Source: Hygrocybe punicea
Taxonomy: Eukaryota; Basidiomycota; Agaricomycetes; Agaricales; Hygrophoraceae
NCBI GenBank assembly: GCA_963556145.1
Contig: OY744469.1
Coordinates: 682,001-746,000, forward strand
Direction: 5' to 3'
Length of the DNA stretch: 64,000 nt
Shown here: positions 33,074 to 45,913 of the stretch, piece by piece
Layout: each line of letters starts with the position of its first letter
How positions within the stretch are numbered: position 1 is the first letter of the stretch
The notes under the pieces: generated by a model
Told to the model about the DNA's origin: nothing
What the model saw: the letters and a program-made list of their open reading frames with translations, nothing else
Databases searched by the model: none
Program-made: the position numbers and the translations under genes

Positions 33074-34605
33074 ATGTCTGCACACACCAATTCACGGCAG
33101 AGGCTCTTGCTGCCCATTATAACCATTCAGCCCACTTTTCTGACCGTCATCTCCGAAGTGAACTCGGGTATTATTCCTTTCGATTTCTTCTGGATTTCAT
33201 GTTACAAGGAATCATTACCCTCCGTTCACACCAAGGTTCGGGTTCAACTCGACGAAACTGACCGCAATGTCGTCCTCCTAGAGCCGCAGGACACCCAGGT
33301 CCAAATTCGACATCAGGGCAACACTGTAAGCCAGCTCAAGGTGTGTTCCCCAATTTTCGCGGCTCATTCTGTCTAGGATTCGTACACCGTTGCGTGTCCG
33401 TCACTGGACATCCCACACACGAGAATTCTCCTTCCCGAGCAGGAATACGCAGATAAAGAGCGATCAAATCCACAACGCGTACGTTCTTCATTTTTGCTAT
33501 CCACGAACTTCGTCATCAGAAACCTTTTGTCAAGCCTCAACGGATAACGGCTTTTGATGTCTCACCCGATGGCACTCAATTCACCACTGGATTTCACGAC
33601 GGATCGGTCCACATCTACCCCGTATCTCCTGTACCGGAACGCTCGATCCTCGTCAAAACAACTTCCAAGCCTCACCTGAGCTCAGTTACATCTCTTCGCT
33701 TTTTCCCATCTTCACGCGTGCTCCTCACTGCCGGAGCGGACTTTGCTCTGACTATCCTCCCAGCGGATCCGCCATCGCTAGATAACACAACAACTACCCG
33801 CGTCTCGCCCGTGCGGACTCTACGTGGCCACACTCGCGCCATCACCTCGACAGCCATCGTCTCCCGCGGACGAAACATTCTCTCTTGTGCAAAAGACGGC
33901 ACTGTACGGCTATGGGATGTAAGTAGCACGCAACAACTCCATACAATGATCGCCGGCAAGGGCAAATATACACCTGTGTTGAGCATGAGCTTGGGCGAAC
34001 GGGGAGAGGGGCAGGCTGGGGAAATTACATCCGAAGAGGCGCTGTTTGATGAAGAGCCGAAACCTGGAGACGGATTGAAACCTGATCGAAGAACCGGTGT
34101 GGTCGGCGAGAGAGAAGTTGACACGGCGAATAAAGTGGTATTCTGCGGTCTTGGCGATGGATCTTTTGAAGAATTTGACCTCCGTTCGAAGACTTCGGTC
34201 TTCCGATATACCGAAAGTCACATCCCTCTGACGTCCATCACGTACTCACCTTCACACCTGCTCCTAGCTACTGGTAGCGTAGACGGGACCGTAACAGTGT
34301 TCGACACGCGACGCTTATCCACTCCGCTGACGTCCTTTTATCGCAACACAGCATCAATCGAAGATCTCGCCTTTTGCAGACTCGATGAAACGCTACTGCC
34401 TTCCCTTGGCAATGAGGAGGCTGGCGTAGGGATGGTCGTTGCTACAGAGGATGGCCTCCCGTTCATTGCAAGTGTTCTCTCTGATGGCCCGACAGCGTTA
34501 GCGGAGCTGGTGGGTGGAGACTGCGACGGCGTACGAGCGGTGAGAACCAGCGGAAATGGCGTTATCTGGACAGCGGCGGACGATGGCATTGTCCGAAAAT
34601 ATTGA
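33074..34605 (+). CDS. WD40 protein, proteasomal ATPase-associated factor (PAAF1/Rpn14)-like
   Basis: The three exons 33074-33325, 33377-33478 and 33520-34605 total 1440 nt (479 residues) with clean GT-AG introns. After an N-terminal region (LLPIITIQPTFLTVISEV) come WD repeats: ITAFDVSPDGTQFTTGFHDG, LTSLRFF-type and LRGHTRAITSTAIVSRG with CAKDGTVRLWD, VVFCGLGDGSFEEFDLRS, LLLATGSVDGTVTVFDTRR and a final VIWTAADDGIVRKY. The layout is that of PAAF1/Rpn14, a chaperone that binds Rpt ATPases during assembly of the 19S proteasome. The start ATG at 33074 is chosen because the frame upstream lacks another ATG. The gene looks intact. Other WD40 proteins cannot be fully excluded. Confidence 0.78.
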
Positions 34606-34714
34606 ATGATGAATATATCTGGGGTACATAGAAATCCGGGTATAATATTGTGAGCTATCCATGTCCAGCAAATAACGAAGTACTCGCCCTTCAGCCTGAG
34701 GACTGAGCTTAGGT

Positions 34715-36586
34715 ATGACATTCTTCGTCCCTCTTCACCAGCTTTCCATCCAACAACGTGTCCTCGAGTCTGAATCACCCACTACTGGGAAGCCCAGGCC
34801 CGCTGGTTTGCCAGTCGCAAATCCGACACGCTCATTCTGGGCTGACCCTCCCGATGCAAATCCGCTTGCAAGGGAAGGAAGCGTGGGCCCGCTAACGTGC
34901 GATGCAGACGTTTGCATCATCGGGTCTGGGATAACAGGAGTCTCTACTGCATACCATCTATCGAAGGCCATCGAAGCAAAAACTGATGGTGCGCCCCTCA
35001 AGACTGTGATTTTAGACGCACGGGAGTTCTGTCAGTTTTTTTCTTCTTTCCAATATTGCTGTATTCTTATTGAGTTTGTTAATCTGATCTCGATGAGTAC
35101 AGGTTCGGGCGCGACAGGTTAGCGACATGAATATTCATGGCTATATATACACTTGCTCAAGCGAAATATACATGTCCATTGCACCAGGAAGAAATGGAGG
35201 CCATATGAGACCCAATCCATTTTTTGATGTCTGTATCGAGGTTGCAAGATATGGAACTGACCAGGCTCTCCGATCTCTGGCACTCGAGCATTACACGGTC
35301 TCTGAAATTCAAAAGATTTTGGACGCAGAGAAGCTTGCGGATTCTGTCGATTTTGTGTCGGAAGGCCGTAATACCCTTCTCTTTTCGGAGCAAGAGATCA
35401 AGGACGCGGAAGCCGATTTCTGTGCTGCAAAGAAGGCTGGAGTGGATCTGAGCCACGTAGAATGGGTGAGTAAGGAGGACATGAAGGCAGTAAGTGGGTT
35501 GTAGTGACTACACAGTTTCCTCAAATCGCAGAGATCCGTCTTAGCGATACGGAACTTGCTTCCCCGCGGTCAGATTTCCCTCCAGCAATCTGTGGCCCCT
35601 CAAGCTTGTCACCCACCTATATATCCTGGCGAAGGAAACAACACCCTCTTTCTCTCTGACTCTCCACACTTGTACCCCAGTCACCTCTATCGACCACGCC
35701 GCACCTCTTGATTCTACCTCTACCTCTTCTCGCCGTTGGGCTCTCACGACGCCTCGCGGGACCATCAACTGCAGCTATGTTATCCACGCTACAAACGCAC
35801 ACGCCTCCCACCTCCTTCCACACATGTGTGGACCTGAGGGTATCATCCCCGTGCGTGGACAAATGGTTGCGACCCGCGCCAACGCAACGCTTGAAGAACT
35901 CACGAGGACCTCGTGGGGCGCAAACGAGGGGTTCGAATACTGGTTTCCTCGTCCGGTCATCAATGCGGCCATCGAAAAGCCCTTGATAATTTTAGGAGGA
36001 GGTCGTGAAGCAGCGATGCCGCAATTTGAGATCTATGTAGACGATGATTCTGAGGTCAATGAGGTTGTGGGCAGGGTTTTGAGAGGGTTTCTTCCTTCTG
36101 TGTTTCCAGGGAAATTTGAAGAAGGCGTGGAGCCTCAAATGGAGTGGGTGAGTCATGGTTCTTTTTTTTTTTGTGGTGTTTTTTTTTGGTCTTGCTAATC
36201 GGTTTCGTGTTGTAGACTGGTATAATGGGATTCACGAAAGTCGGACATCCATTTGTGTGTATCCGTTCTTTGAGGTAAATTCACGAATGGTTCATGGAGA
36301 CCAAATACAGGTAGGTCCTGTGCTAGACCCGTCACAGCCTGACGGGAAGTACAAGGGCCAGTTTATAGCAGCAGGATACAATGGACATGGCATGACACGC
36401 GCCTTTGCATGGTAAGCATCCTTTTTTAACGACAGCATTCTGAATGCTTAAGCATCAATTTCTAGTGCGGCCGTCGTTGCGAAGATGGTCATTGCTGAAC
36501 ACATGGGGGATGCGTGGATTCAGCCAGACTGGTTACCTGATCACTGGCTTACATGGACAAGGTATGGAAAATTGGCAAAAGGTTGA
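34715..36586 (+). CDS. FAD-dependent oxidoreductase (DAO family) with a 15-nt micro-exon
   Basis: The seven exons 34715-35030, 35103-35117, 35188-35489, 35545-36147, 36216-36254, 36311-36411 and 36466-36586 sum to 1497 nt (498 residues). The FAD-binding dinucleotide fold is CDADVCIIGSGITGVSTAYH. The family motif SGATGRNGGH is encoded across exons 1-2-3, exon 2 being only 15 nt. Then follow NLWPLKLVTHLYILAKE, SYVIHATNAHASHLLP, IIPVRGQM and the C-terminal GYNGHGMTRAFACAAVVA that closes the FAD site. These enzymes oxidise amino groups or similar C-N bonds; the substrate is unknown. The acceptor of exon 4 is taken as ttag at 35541-35544 because an earlier acceptor would bring in a stop. The phases agree throughout, so the model is self-consistent and the gene is probably functional. 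Confidence 0.85.
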
Positions 36587-37007
36587 AATTTCTGGATGAA
36601 ATCAGGCGGCAAACGGACACCTGGATCATTCCGACAATATACGATCGGCTCATTGTTATAACTTCTGTCAACTGCATCCATTAAATGACGGGTGTCCTGT
36701 TCGGCGAGATCCTCTGTTAGCTCCCTCCAAACCTCCATAGCCGTCAAAAATTACACCAGTGCAGGCAACAGAATCCAGGCTCAAAGTCCAAAGCTTTGGG
36801 AAAAGCGTACATTACGAGGATTGCGATGTGACGAGCGATGTCGTCAAGTGTCTTGCTGTCAGTCGTGATGAAGAAATATACATACATTCCTGTGGAATTT
36901 TGTGGTGGCAGAATTACGATTGACATGCGGGATCTGCCAGCCAGTGGGCCCCAGTCTAAGAAACTGGTTCTGATTAGTGGGTCTCCATACATGCTTGTAT
37001 TCGCCAT
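36541..37007 (-). CDS. Small hypothetical protein, tail-to-tail with the FAD enzyme
   Basis: Two adjacent minus frames, 37007-36744 (MANTSMYGDPLIRTSFLDWG...) and 36747-36541 (MEVWRELTEDLAEQDTRHLM...), read like real protein and may be one gene joined by a very short intron or a frameshift near 36745. The 3' end overlaps the last exon of the oxidoreductase by 46 bp on the other strand. I do not recognise the family. Confidence 0.35.
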
Positions 37008-37209
37008 TATTATTCACAGCATGAGGGACCTGGAATTATTTCTGTCATGTCCAAATTCGGTGTTTCAAATCATATTTTACTCACTAGAACTTGGCAACAA
37101 AATGCCTCATATCGTCGTTTCCCCGATGAAGTCGGAGAGCGGTGCCCCGAATCAGGTCACTCAGGTGAGCTGGGTTAGCTGATCTGGGCTAGAGACCTCG
37201 ACTACGACA

Positions 37210-39617
37210 ATGCCAACGATGTTACCGCTGTTAGTTTTCCTTCTCGTTGTTTCCATGTCTGCCATTCTCTTTCGAAGGTCTGGTCGCTCGAAACTGCCTC
37301 CTGGTCCCCCTACTGGATGGTTTGGAATTAGCGATAACCGACACCAGATACCTTCGCTCAGTCCCTGGAAACGCTACACTGATTGGATTGATGTTTATGG
37401 TGAATTTGCAGTTGTAGGAATACAGGAAATTATCAGCACTGACCTTCACCCAAGAGATATATTTTGCTTCTGGTTGGGATGGACTCCGGTCATAGGTATG
37501 TCACCGTGTGCTTGTGTTTCATGTCAAGTATTTAATTATATGCACAAGTTATCGGAAAAGCGCAGATCGCATGGGACCTTGTCGAGAAGCGCGGTGAGAT
37601 ATATTCCAGTCGGCCGCGGAAAGTTGCAGCGTAAGGTGAAAACTCTGTTGATCAAAATTTTTCCCTCATTTCTTCACAAAGGAGTGAGATATTATCTGGA
37701 GGAATGAGAGGGTTTACCATGGCTTACGGTGATCGATGGAGAGCATGGCGAAAAGTATGCTCTTTTCCGTTTCTACATGGCCACCTCTCCTAATCATCAC
37801 CATTTTGAACCAAAGTTTCAGCATACTGGCATGAGCGGAAGAGCGGCTCTTACATATCGCACTTTCCAAACTCTGGAGTCAAACCTGCTCCTCCAAGATA
37901 TCATGAAGAGTCCTGCCCAATGGAAGGCTCACCTATCAAGGTCAACAGAAGGCTCTGGCCCACGATAGCTGTTGCTAATTGAAACAACAGGTTTGCGATA
38001 TCGGTTGCCATCTCCATAAGCTATGGGCGTCGTGTCAAATCTGTGGATGATGATATAGTTCACGCGAATTTCACTTCTGCGGAAGGTGGGATCATATTAC
38101 ACCTGTGGATCCCTTGCGTATTGATTTCGTTGCAGCATATCTGAGGCATACATTTTCTTACTTGGTGTTGAACTTATTTGACAATGTGGTTTTATCAGGG
38201 CGAAGTAGGTCAATTGCCATCGTCTGCAAAATCCAGTCTTATACAAATCTTTATTTGAAAGCGCTCTGGGAAAGTACCTTGTCGACTCTGTAGGTTCCCT
38301 CTACCGTTCCCACCCGTTTCACTTTATCACGAATTTGGTTGCCCAAGTGGCCTATATTACTCTGGCTCCCGGTACGTCTTATGTTGACGGGAGCCACATC
38401 AAACTCAAGCATTACATTCAGCGCCCATTGCAATGGTTCAGGTACGAATTAGAAGCCCAGCAAGCGCGTGACCAGGAGCTTTATGTCTCGCTTTTGCGAG
38501 AAGTACGAGACAAGATGGCCAAAGGCACTGCAAAAGAGTGCATGAGCACCCGCATCCTGGCGAGCGGTGATACTGAAATGAGCGAAGTTGAGAGCGCATA
38601 CACGGTTTCAACGCCGTTCGCAGTTGGCGTTGATACGGTGAGTGGAACCGGAACCTGATGTTACTTCCAGTTATGGTTGATGAGTGCTTACCACTGTTTA
38701 GACATTGGCGACCCTGGAAGTGTTCTTTCGTGAGATGTCTGCTTCCTTCATCCAAAATATCACTCATTTTTTTGTCTCAAGTTGCAATCCTTCTTCATCC
38801 CGAGGTTGCTAAAAAGGCGCAGGGTGAATTAGACCGTGTGGTTGGTCCAGATCGTTTGCCGATATTTCAAGATGAAGAAGCACTGCCGTACGTCCGTGCT
38901 CTTATCAAAGAAGTTGAAAGGTTTGCTATGTGTCATTGGTGTCTTGAGTGGCTTCTGATCATCGACGTCGCCAGGTGGCGGCCAATTACACCGCTGGGAC
39001 TCGCTCACGCTGTCACTAAAGATGATGTATATGGAAGCTACTTCATTCCAAAAGGTGCAACCGTCTACCTAAATTTGTAGTAAGTCGCATACGGCTGAAC
39101 CTTCCAACCATACCTAAACCTGACGTTCGATTTTTTTTTTTTTTTGCAGTGCGATGATGCGGGACCCGGACATGTTTCCCGAGCCTGACGCATTCCGCCC
39201 CGAGCGATTTCTGGGGGACATCGACACGCGGCTCGCTGATTTTAATCTTCCCTTTGGTGGGGGTAGACGGATCTGCCCAGGCATTCACGTCGTCTCGCAA
39301 TCACTTTTCATAACGATCTCACAGTAGGTTACAAGCCGTGTTTACTCGCAATAACCCGACCTGTTTTTTTTTTTTTTTCACTCCACAAACACTGACGTCG
39401 GGGTGCTTTTCCCAGGATCCTCTGGGCTTTCGATATAAACCCTGCTATCGACGAGGCAGGCAACGTCATACTTCCTTGTCGTGATGACTTCACAGGGCTG
39501 GGAGTACGTCACCCGGCACCTTTCCGTTTTGTTATTAGTCCAAGGAGCCCAACTGTTGAGAAGATGATTGAGAGTGAGGCTACTGAGGCTGACATCCAGT
39601 TGGAGGAGTGGGCTTGA
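37210..39617 (+). CDS. Cytochrome P450 monooxygenase
   Basis: The coding path has about ten exons; exon 1 is 37210-37399 and the stop is at 39615-39617. It begins with a membrane anchor (LPLLVFLLVVSMSAILF) and the proline hinge KLPPGPPTGWFG. Further blocks are QIAWDLVEKRGEIYSSRP, GMRGFTMAYGDRWRAWRK, the ExxR helix as KEVE joined to RWRPITPLGLAH over an intron, DPDMFPEPDAFRPERFLGD, and the heme-binding loop FNLPFGGGRRICPGIHV with its Cys thiolate. The protein would sit in the ER membrane and hydroxylate a small molecule with NADPH-P450 reductase. The middle part (37990-38660, around the I helix region) is harder to splice and may contain a defect. The P450 clan cannot be set from this. Confidence 0.8.
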
Positions 39618-41060
39618 TACCGGTAGAGTGATAGGCTGACCTGGATCGCTTGTAAAGCAGATTCGGAATTTGCGCAGTCCTTATTTATCTTCCATAACTT
39701 TTACCCCCGACTTGGCCGACAATTACTACCTTGTTTCATTTTGTCCGAACCCAAAAGCCCCGACATGTTTCTTTCGTTTGCCATTTCACGGGGATCCGAA
39801 CAATGTATATATTTCTCCACCGTCGGTCATCTCGTCTGCCTCGTTTCTGCATCCATCTCCCCCGATACCAGCGACACAAGTCAGGGTAATGGCAACGACG
39901 ACAAACAAGACCTGCTCGTCCAAACTAGTATATACCTTACGGCCGCTTTTGCACATCAATTTTGATATCCCCCCACTCTCTTACAAGCGTGACAACAGTT
40001 TCAGCTCCCATCCACCCATGTCCCGCAGGCAAGGACATGCCACGAGAATCGCTTTCGCCGCTGCAGAGACGTTCTTCAGAAGACATGTCGGTTCCTTTAG
40101 GTCCATAAAAGGAGCCCCGTGCCGTGAAGAGTGTTAAGACGACGCGGCAACCGAGAAATGGGAGGGCAAGCCATACACGATATGAGGTACCGGGCTTGTC
40201 ATGCTAAAGGAGAATATAAACGCGATCCAAAATAAAGAGCAATTTGCATCCCGTCGAGTATCATTGTCGTTTGTTCGTCGAGGTCTCGTCATCAAATCAG
40301 CTTTCGCAGGTATACTTGTCGCCCAGCCCCCGACACAAACACATCGTCTTCTGCGGCAGCTGCCTAATCGCAATGCTCGATAGAGCTGAGATTCCGGATC
40401 GCCGATGGCTTGGTGGCTGCCTTGGGGATCGGGCAGGGAGGTCCAGGGTCTCGAGGTTAGGGAGTACGCCAATAAGGAGAGGCGCCTCGGGCAGAGCGAA
40501 TAGAAGAGTAGAAAGGCCGTCTTCGTGTAGACAGAGGGGGGTCAACGTGAGCGATGTCCGGAAACTCAGCTTGTTGATGCCATGCGTCTCCACTTTTCCG
40601 GACCCATAACAACACCGTATTATCAATAACTGCGCTACATCCGCAGCACCTAGGGGTGAGGGGCCTCGACAATTGATCACTTGATGCAATCCATAATCCT
40701 ATTATTGAAAACGGGCTACACAATGTCAGCTCCTGAACAAATTTGGCTTTGAGCCTAATACACACTGTTTCCTGGTCCGTTCGTGCACAAGAACCAGCAC
40801 GGGACGCCGTGACAGGCTTGCAGTGCAAGAGCACAGGCTGAGCTGCACAGCCAAATACCTTAAGATTATTAATAATTATGTTTATACTTACGTAACACAT
40901 CTCCGTGCCTAGCAATAAAGTCACCATGCGGTAAATCTCGTGATCACGATAACTTATATCAGGTTTCACGCTGATGGGTCTTTTCCCACTGCTTCACAAG
41001 TTCAGAGGTGGTTGTCACTCTAAAGTCTTCCGATTTCTGCCTAGCGAAGTGCTTTTTGAC
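39618..41060. other. Intergenic region, no supported gene
   Basis: Frames such as 39670-40137 (plus, 155 codons) and 40457-40969 (minus, 170 codons) have no recognised motifs and no clear intron structure. The region probably contains the terminator of the P450 gene and the promoter of the DUF6533 gene. Confidence 0.35.
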
Positions 41061-42876
41061 CATGGGCGTGGGAAACAGCGCCGACTTCGTGACGCACGCT
41101 GAGCGCCTCCGTACTGTGAATGTAAGTTCCAAACTGCGCTTTTGTCCTATATTTTGGCCTCATCTGTTGCAGTATGTCGTTGGTGAGCGCTTTGCGTGCA
41201 TGCACTAGCGTACAACCGTGGTTCTAACAGCATAGCATTCGCCAAGTTGCTAGTATGGCCTTAATGGTAAGAGTTATACCACATGTCCTGTACAGCTGCT
41301 TGATAGTAGACTCGTCAGATTTATGATTACTGCCTTACTCTGGTCGACGAGGTGAAGGAAATGCTATTTCAGAAGTCATCCTTATCCTCCTAAAACGAAA
41401 TCTTGAATACATCAGGTCTATTTGATCTGGAGCGCAAAACTTAACATCGTGGAAATCCTGTACTTTCTGTCTCGGTACCCTACATTCCTCGACGTGGCTC
41501 TGACAGTGTATGGTGAGTTAGATATGCGAAACTTTACTCATATACATCAATGTTCCTTAACACTTACATCAGCTGCCGTTACCCCTCACATACCGATCAG
41601 TGTGAGTATTTCCATGCCATCTCGATTAGATGCAGTATTCTAATCCCAGTACTCTATCTGACCCAGCACTGTGTACCCGCTGTTAAAGTCACATGTTGTT
41701 CGTAAATATTCTTGTGGCACGACCGCTGCCATTACCCCCGACTAATATGTGATCGTTCAAACACGCAGGGTTATTCACAATTGGTATCGGTGTTGCGGAG
41801 GGTAAGCGGGTCCCTTCTTGCTCAGCTTTGCAGATCTCAGGATTCATTCAGTGATCTTGATATTGCGTACCTTTGCGTTGTGGGCTAGAAGCATGAGGGT
41901 CTTGTATATGTTGTTGTCTCTATTCACGGTACGTAATTTCGGCAATCCCTCAACCAATTCGTTCAATGAGCTCTGGCAGATCGTCTTTATCGCATCTCTA
42001 GCTGTTATAGAGATCTATGTACACGGATTCGTAGGTAAGCATTTTGTAAAACATTTCGTTAAAGAATAGCTGAATTGCTGATCAAATTCTGGAAGCGCTT
42101 CCCCCTCCATATCCGTCTTTCACTGGTTGCAATATCACCGGCGGCAATTCAATTATATTTTTCAATTTTGTGATGCTGATTCTGTTGGAGACTGGTATGA
42201 TCTAATTTCTGCACTACGAGCCACCCTTACGATAATTATATCCCCATAGTCATCATGGGCATGACATCCTTTCGGGTGTACAAGAAATTCAGGGGCACCA
42301 CGAATCCACTAATCAGCACCTTGTACAGAGACGGAATACTGTTTTTCCTCTGTCTATTCTGTGAGTCAAACAGTACGGCTCGAACACAATTCTCCCTAAT
42401 ACCCTGCAGCCATATCTCTTGTTAACATCTTTGTTCTGAGTTTGGCTCCGGTTAGTTGTTGCTGTGTTCAGTCAAATTTCTGAAAAATCTAACATTGGGT
42501 CATTCAGGCCGAATATCAGAATCTCATCAGCACGTATGTCTATAGACTAATAATGAAAAAAATCCCGTTCTCACCATTTCCTGCTGTATCTTGCAGTTTT
42601 CAACGAGTGATGCATAGCCTGCTTTCTTGCCGCATCATCATCCACGCCAGGCGAACCAATCGAAAACACCACGCCATATCGCTAACCACGAAGCAACATA
42701 AGCCATGTGAATTCCTCTCTGAGCCCGCTGTCTTCACGTCGATAATGGAGCCGGATATCAGTGTTGTCCTGCGTGACCACCGAGGGGCTGCCACCACTGG
42801 GTCGGGGATGGTCAGTTCTGTTACACAGTGCTACGCATACCTTACACTGACTTGTCAACAGTCCACCTGGTACTAG
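41061..42876 (+). CDS. DUF6533-type seven-helix membrane protein
   Basis: This is a multi-exon gene (about nine short introns) of a family greatly expanded in mushrooms and of unknown function. The start is MGVGNSADFVTHAERLRTVN. Then come YDYCLTLVDEVK (the YD..LTL.DEV signature of the domain), VYLIWSAKLNIVEILYFLSR, VILILRTFALWARSMRVLYM, a CNITGGNS loop, FNFVMLILLETVIMGMTSFR, LYRDGILFFLCLFSISLVN and a cytosolic tail ending at 42876. The exon order fits an intact gene; exact splice sites near 41170-41340 are uncertain. Confidence 0.75.
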
Positions 42877-43142
42877 AGGCCACCGTGGGGGCCCGATCTT
42901 GCTTTGGGTATAATATTTTCCATTCTTTTACCAAATTGCGCTTGTAATTCTAGGTTGTTCGCATGGACACCGTAATGGGGAACCCAACTTCTACTATTTT
43001 GTACTGCTGGTGACTAGTGACTTCTCGTAAAATGTAATTCAATAATGTATTGCGAAGCTTACTACACATTTACAGCCGATTTCAGAAATGGATGACCAAA
43101 TCAACTTGTTTTTTTTTCTAACTTTTTTTGAGAGTGGCAACC
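42877..43142. other. Intergenic, no feature seen
   Basis: This is the 3' flank of the DUF6533 gene; nothing else is recognisable. Confidence 0.4.
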
Positions 43143-43564
43143 ACTGGGCCAGCTGTATACCTCCATGTCATGTGACACCAAGAGAATTGCTGAAATCACA
43201 TAGAAATTCAAGTTATAAATTCATTGAGGGACATATGAGAAATGTGAAGGTTATGAAAATTGGAATGTGGCTAGGTGAAGGGCTAAATAAGTTTAGATTA
43301 TTTTTTTGTGGTGTAATAAATATTTTTGGTGCCGATTTTAGGCCACAAGTCATGTTTCACCAAAAATCCATGTCATCCTTGAATACAACACCAAAAAATA
43401 ATTTAAACATATTTAGCCCTTCACCTAGCCACATTCCAATTTTCATAGCCTTCACATTTCTCATATGTCCCTCAATGAATTTATAACTTGAATTTCTATG
43501 TGATTTCAGCAATTCTCTTGGTGTCACATGACATGGATGGTTATGGTAATACAGCTGGCCCAGT
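43143..43564. mobile_element. Foldback MITE, about 170-190-bp arms
   Basis: The left arm starts ACTGGGCCAGCTGTA and the right arm ends with its reverse complement. The arms pair over roughly 43143-43310 and 43385-43564 with scattered differences, around a short loop. Arms in opposite strands give mirror frames (43088-43486 plus, 43357-43602 minus), which are not genes. The target duplication was not resolved. Confidence 0.8.
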
Positions 43565-44246
43565 CCATTTCCAAATTGGCTGTAATGAGATTGTAGAGCC
43601 ACTTTTACTTTCAGGATCCTTTTTAGGATTCATGAAAGCAGTGCATAACTAAAATGAAGTAGTCCTTCTGATAGATTGTAGTTGGCAATATGTCCCAATA
43701 TGGAGACAGGTGGTGATGGGCATCCAGTGTTGGACAGAAAAGACAAGTCATGGTCAAATGACCATAACTAGTCAATAACGGGCTTGACCAGGACAGCTTT
43801 TGCAAGTGCCAGAGGTCTGTCGGGGTCCCACTGCCTAATACAGCATACATGTATTGCACAATTTTCATTCTTGCATTCTTCAATAATAATATTAATGATC
43901 AAAATAACCCATTGGAACCCCCACCAACAACTACAACCACTGATCCACGTCAATCCTCTTCAACCCTCACCACATCTGTTGGTTCTGAGACATCAGAAAA
44001 CAATAAGGGTGGTACTAGCACATTATCTCGACTGCCTACTTCCAATTCATTCTGATCCATGATTAGTAGTTTTCAAAGCTCACCTAGTGACTCCATAGTG
44101 ACTCCCTAGTGACTTCCTGCTGCAACCCTTAGTCATGCTCCAGAGTTCAAAATAAACAATATATTTTCTAATTATAACATTGATATGCCCCTTGTATCTC
44201 CAAACAACAGCAAATTCTTCAACAACTCCATCAGGCCCATTGCTCT
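43565..44246. other. No supported gene
   Basis: Ser/Thr-rich frames (for example 43849-44055) lie here; they might be the N-terminal leader of the Harbinger transposase, but no motif supports that. Confidence 0.3.
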
Positions 44247-44893
44247 GTGGAGGAGGTCTGCCTACATGCACTCATGGCAGATATCTTTGATGAGGACTTC
44301 AACTTTGATCCTGATTCTTTATCTGGTGACACTACTTCCTACTGCCACTCATCCAGCAATTCTTCAGTCAGCAGCACAAGCTTGGTCAGCTCTGCAAGCT
44401 CAGGCACATCAGCAAATTTAAGTTTGTCATTGAATTCAACAGCAACAACCCTCTTGGAGATGGATGACCACCTCTTTTTATGGTGGGAGGGCCACTTCCA
44501 GGCCACAGTTGAGGAGGTCAACTTGACCCAGGTGTTCTAACGCCTACCCCCAGTCCCCCAGGCCCCCCAGATCCACCTCCTTGACAACAACCGAGTACAC
44601 CAACCCCACTTATTCTGCAAAGCAGTACACGTTAACCCTGACACCTTCAATAAACTCATTGAACTTATCCAGGACCATCCTATTTACTACAACAATTCAT
44701 GCAACCCTCAACTCTCCCCAGCTACTCAACTTGCTGTGTTCCTGAATCAAGCTGGTCACTATAGAAATCATTCTGGTCCTGAGGATATTGCAGAGTGGGT
44801 TGGGAAGTGTGCTGGCACTGTGGAAAATTGCATGCACAGGACCATGATCGCTACTCTATCTCTTCACAACAGTGTTTTTGGACCACCCACTGC
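44247..44893 (+). pseudogene. PIF/Harbinger-type (DDE_Tnp_4) transposase, 5' part
   Basis: A Ser/Asp-rich leader (MADIFDEDFNFD) is followed by QIHLLDNNRVHQPHLF, NPDTFNKLIELIQDHPIYYN, LAVFLNQAGHYRNHSGPEDI and WVGKCAGTVENCMHRTMIA, the known order in Agaricomycete Harbinger-like transposases. A TAA near 44538 stands where CAA would fit. The gene is cut at 44893 by a family-1 MITE and 16 bases later by the Gypsy element. The coding continues at 45898-45913 and then at 60743-60892; removal of both inserts keeps the frame. Confidence 0.78.
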
Positions 44894-45889
44894 TAGTGAA
44901 TGGCATGGGTAACCCACGGGTTTTCTGAGCATACCCATGCCCATACCCGTGGAAACCCGCACCCGCCTGGGGGATACGGGTTTTGCCGTGGGTAACTGAA
45001 CTTCACACCTGTACCCACGAGAACCTGTACCCACGGGTCTCACCCACTTATCGCCCTGCCCACGTCACCATTTGACCTCACAACAACAGATGTGCATCAA
45101 TTGACGCAACGCCAGTGGATGTGAGGTGAAGGGGGTGGTGGTCTTCAGGCACTCTGGCCCATCGTGAACTGGTATGCGGGGGGCCTGGGATGAGTCTTGA
45201 GCCCTGGAAATGGGAGCGCAGGTATAGCCCACACTCCCATTGTCCTTCGTGGTGCCATTGTCCTGCTTGGTGCCAGTCCTTCTTGGTGCCTACCTCGCGA
45301 AGGATGTCTACGTGTCAGTCGACGCGTCACGGCACGTTCGCGAGGTATTGCGGCAGCCTGTTCATTCAAGGATTAGCATGGATGACGGGACGGGGACACA
45401 TACCAAGAGGCCGGGTGGTGGGTGCACCACCCACCTGGCCACTGCCCTCATTCGCGGTTGTCCACCTTGCACCCCGATCGTGTTGGTGTTCTTGGTGGTC
45501 GTGGTAATGGTCGTGGTCATGGTCGTGGCCATGGTCATTGTTGTTGTTGTTGTTGTTGTTGTGGCCATCGCCGTTGTCATTCACCTGCTGCCATCTTTGT
45601 TTTTGTCCTTGTTTTGATTTGTGTAGTTATGTTTTACCTGTCAGATTCATTAGAATAATATAAAAAACTCAATGAAAAAGAGAAACTTACCTTGGGCAGA
45701 GACCAAGCGTCTGCTGGTGTTGGTTGAGCGACGCATTGAAGCTCGTGTCAACCGTGTGACTTAAAAGTCACAGGTAACCCGTCGCGGGTATGGGTATAGC
45801 GACAGGTCACAAAAGTGTGACCCGGACCTGAACCCATGGCTTACCTGCAGCAAAACCTGCGGGTTTACCCATACCCGTGCCATTCACTA
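44894..45889. mobile_element. hAT-like MITE, family 1, copy 2
   Basis: 996 bp, starting TAGTGAATGGCATGGGT and ending ACCCGTGCCATTCACTA. The 8-bp duplications are cccactgc (44886-44893) and cccaccgc (45890-45897), one transition apart. It has a palindromic CAATTG-type module (about 45081-45115) and a second (about 45290-45347), and a GTN triplet tract (about 45490-45590). It interrupts the Harbinger transposase. Confidence 0.9.
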
Positions 45890-45913
45890 CCCACCGCCAT
45901 AGACTCAGAACGA

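Noticed and set aside
34338..34778. Minus-strand frame opposite the WD40 gene
   Set aside because: It is a shadow of the WD40 coding strand, with no independent support.
43088..43602. Two similar opposite-strand frames as duplicated genes
   Set aside because: They are the two arms of the foldback element.
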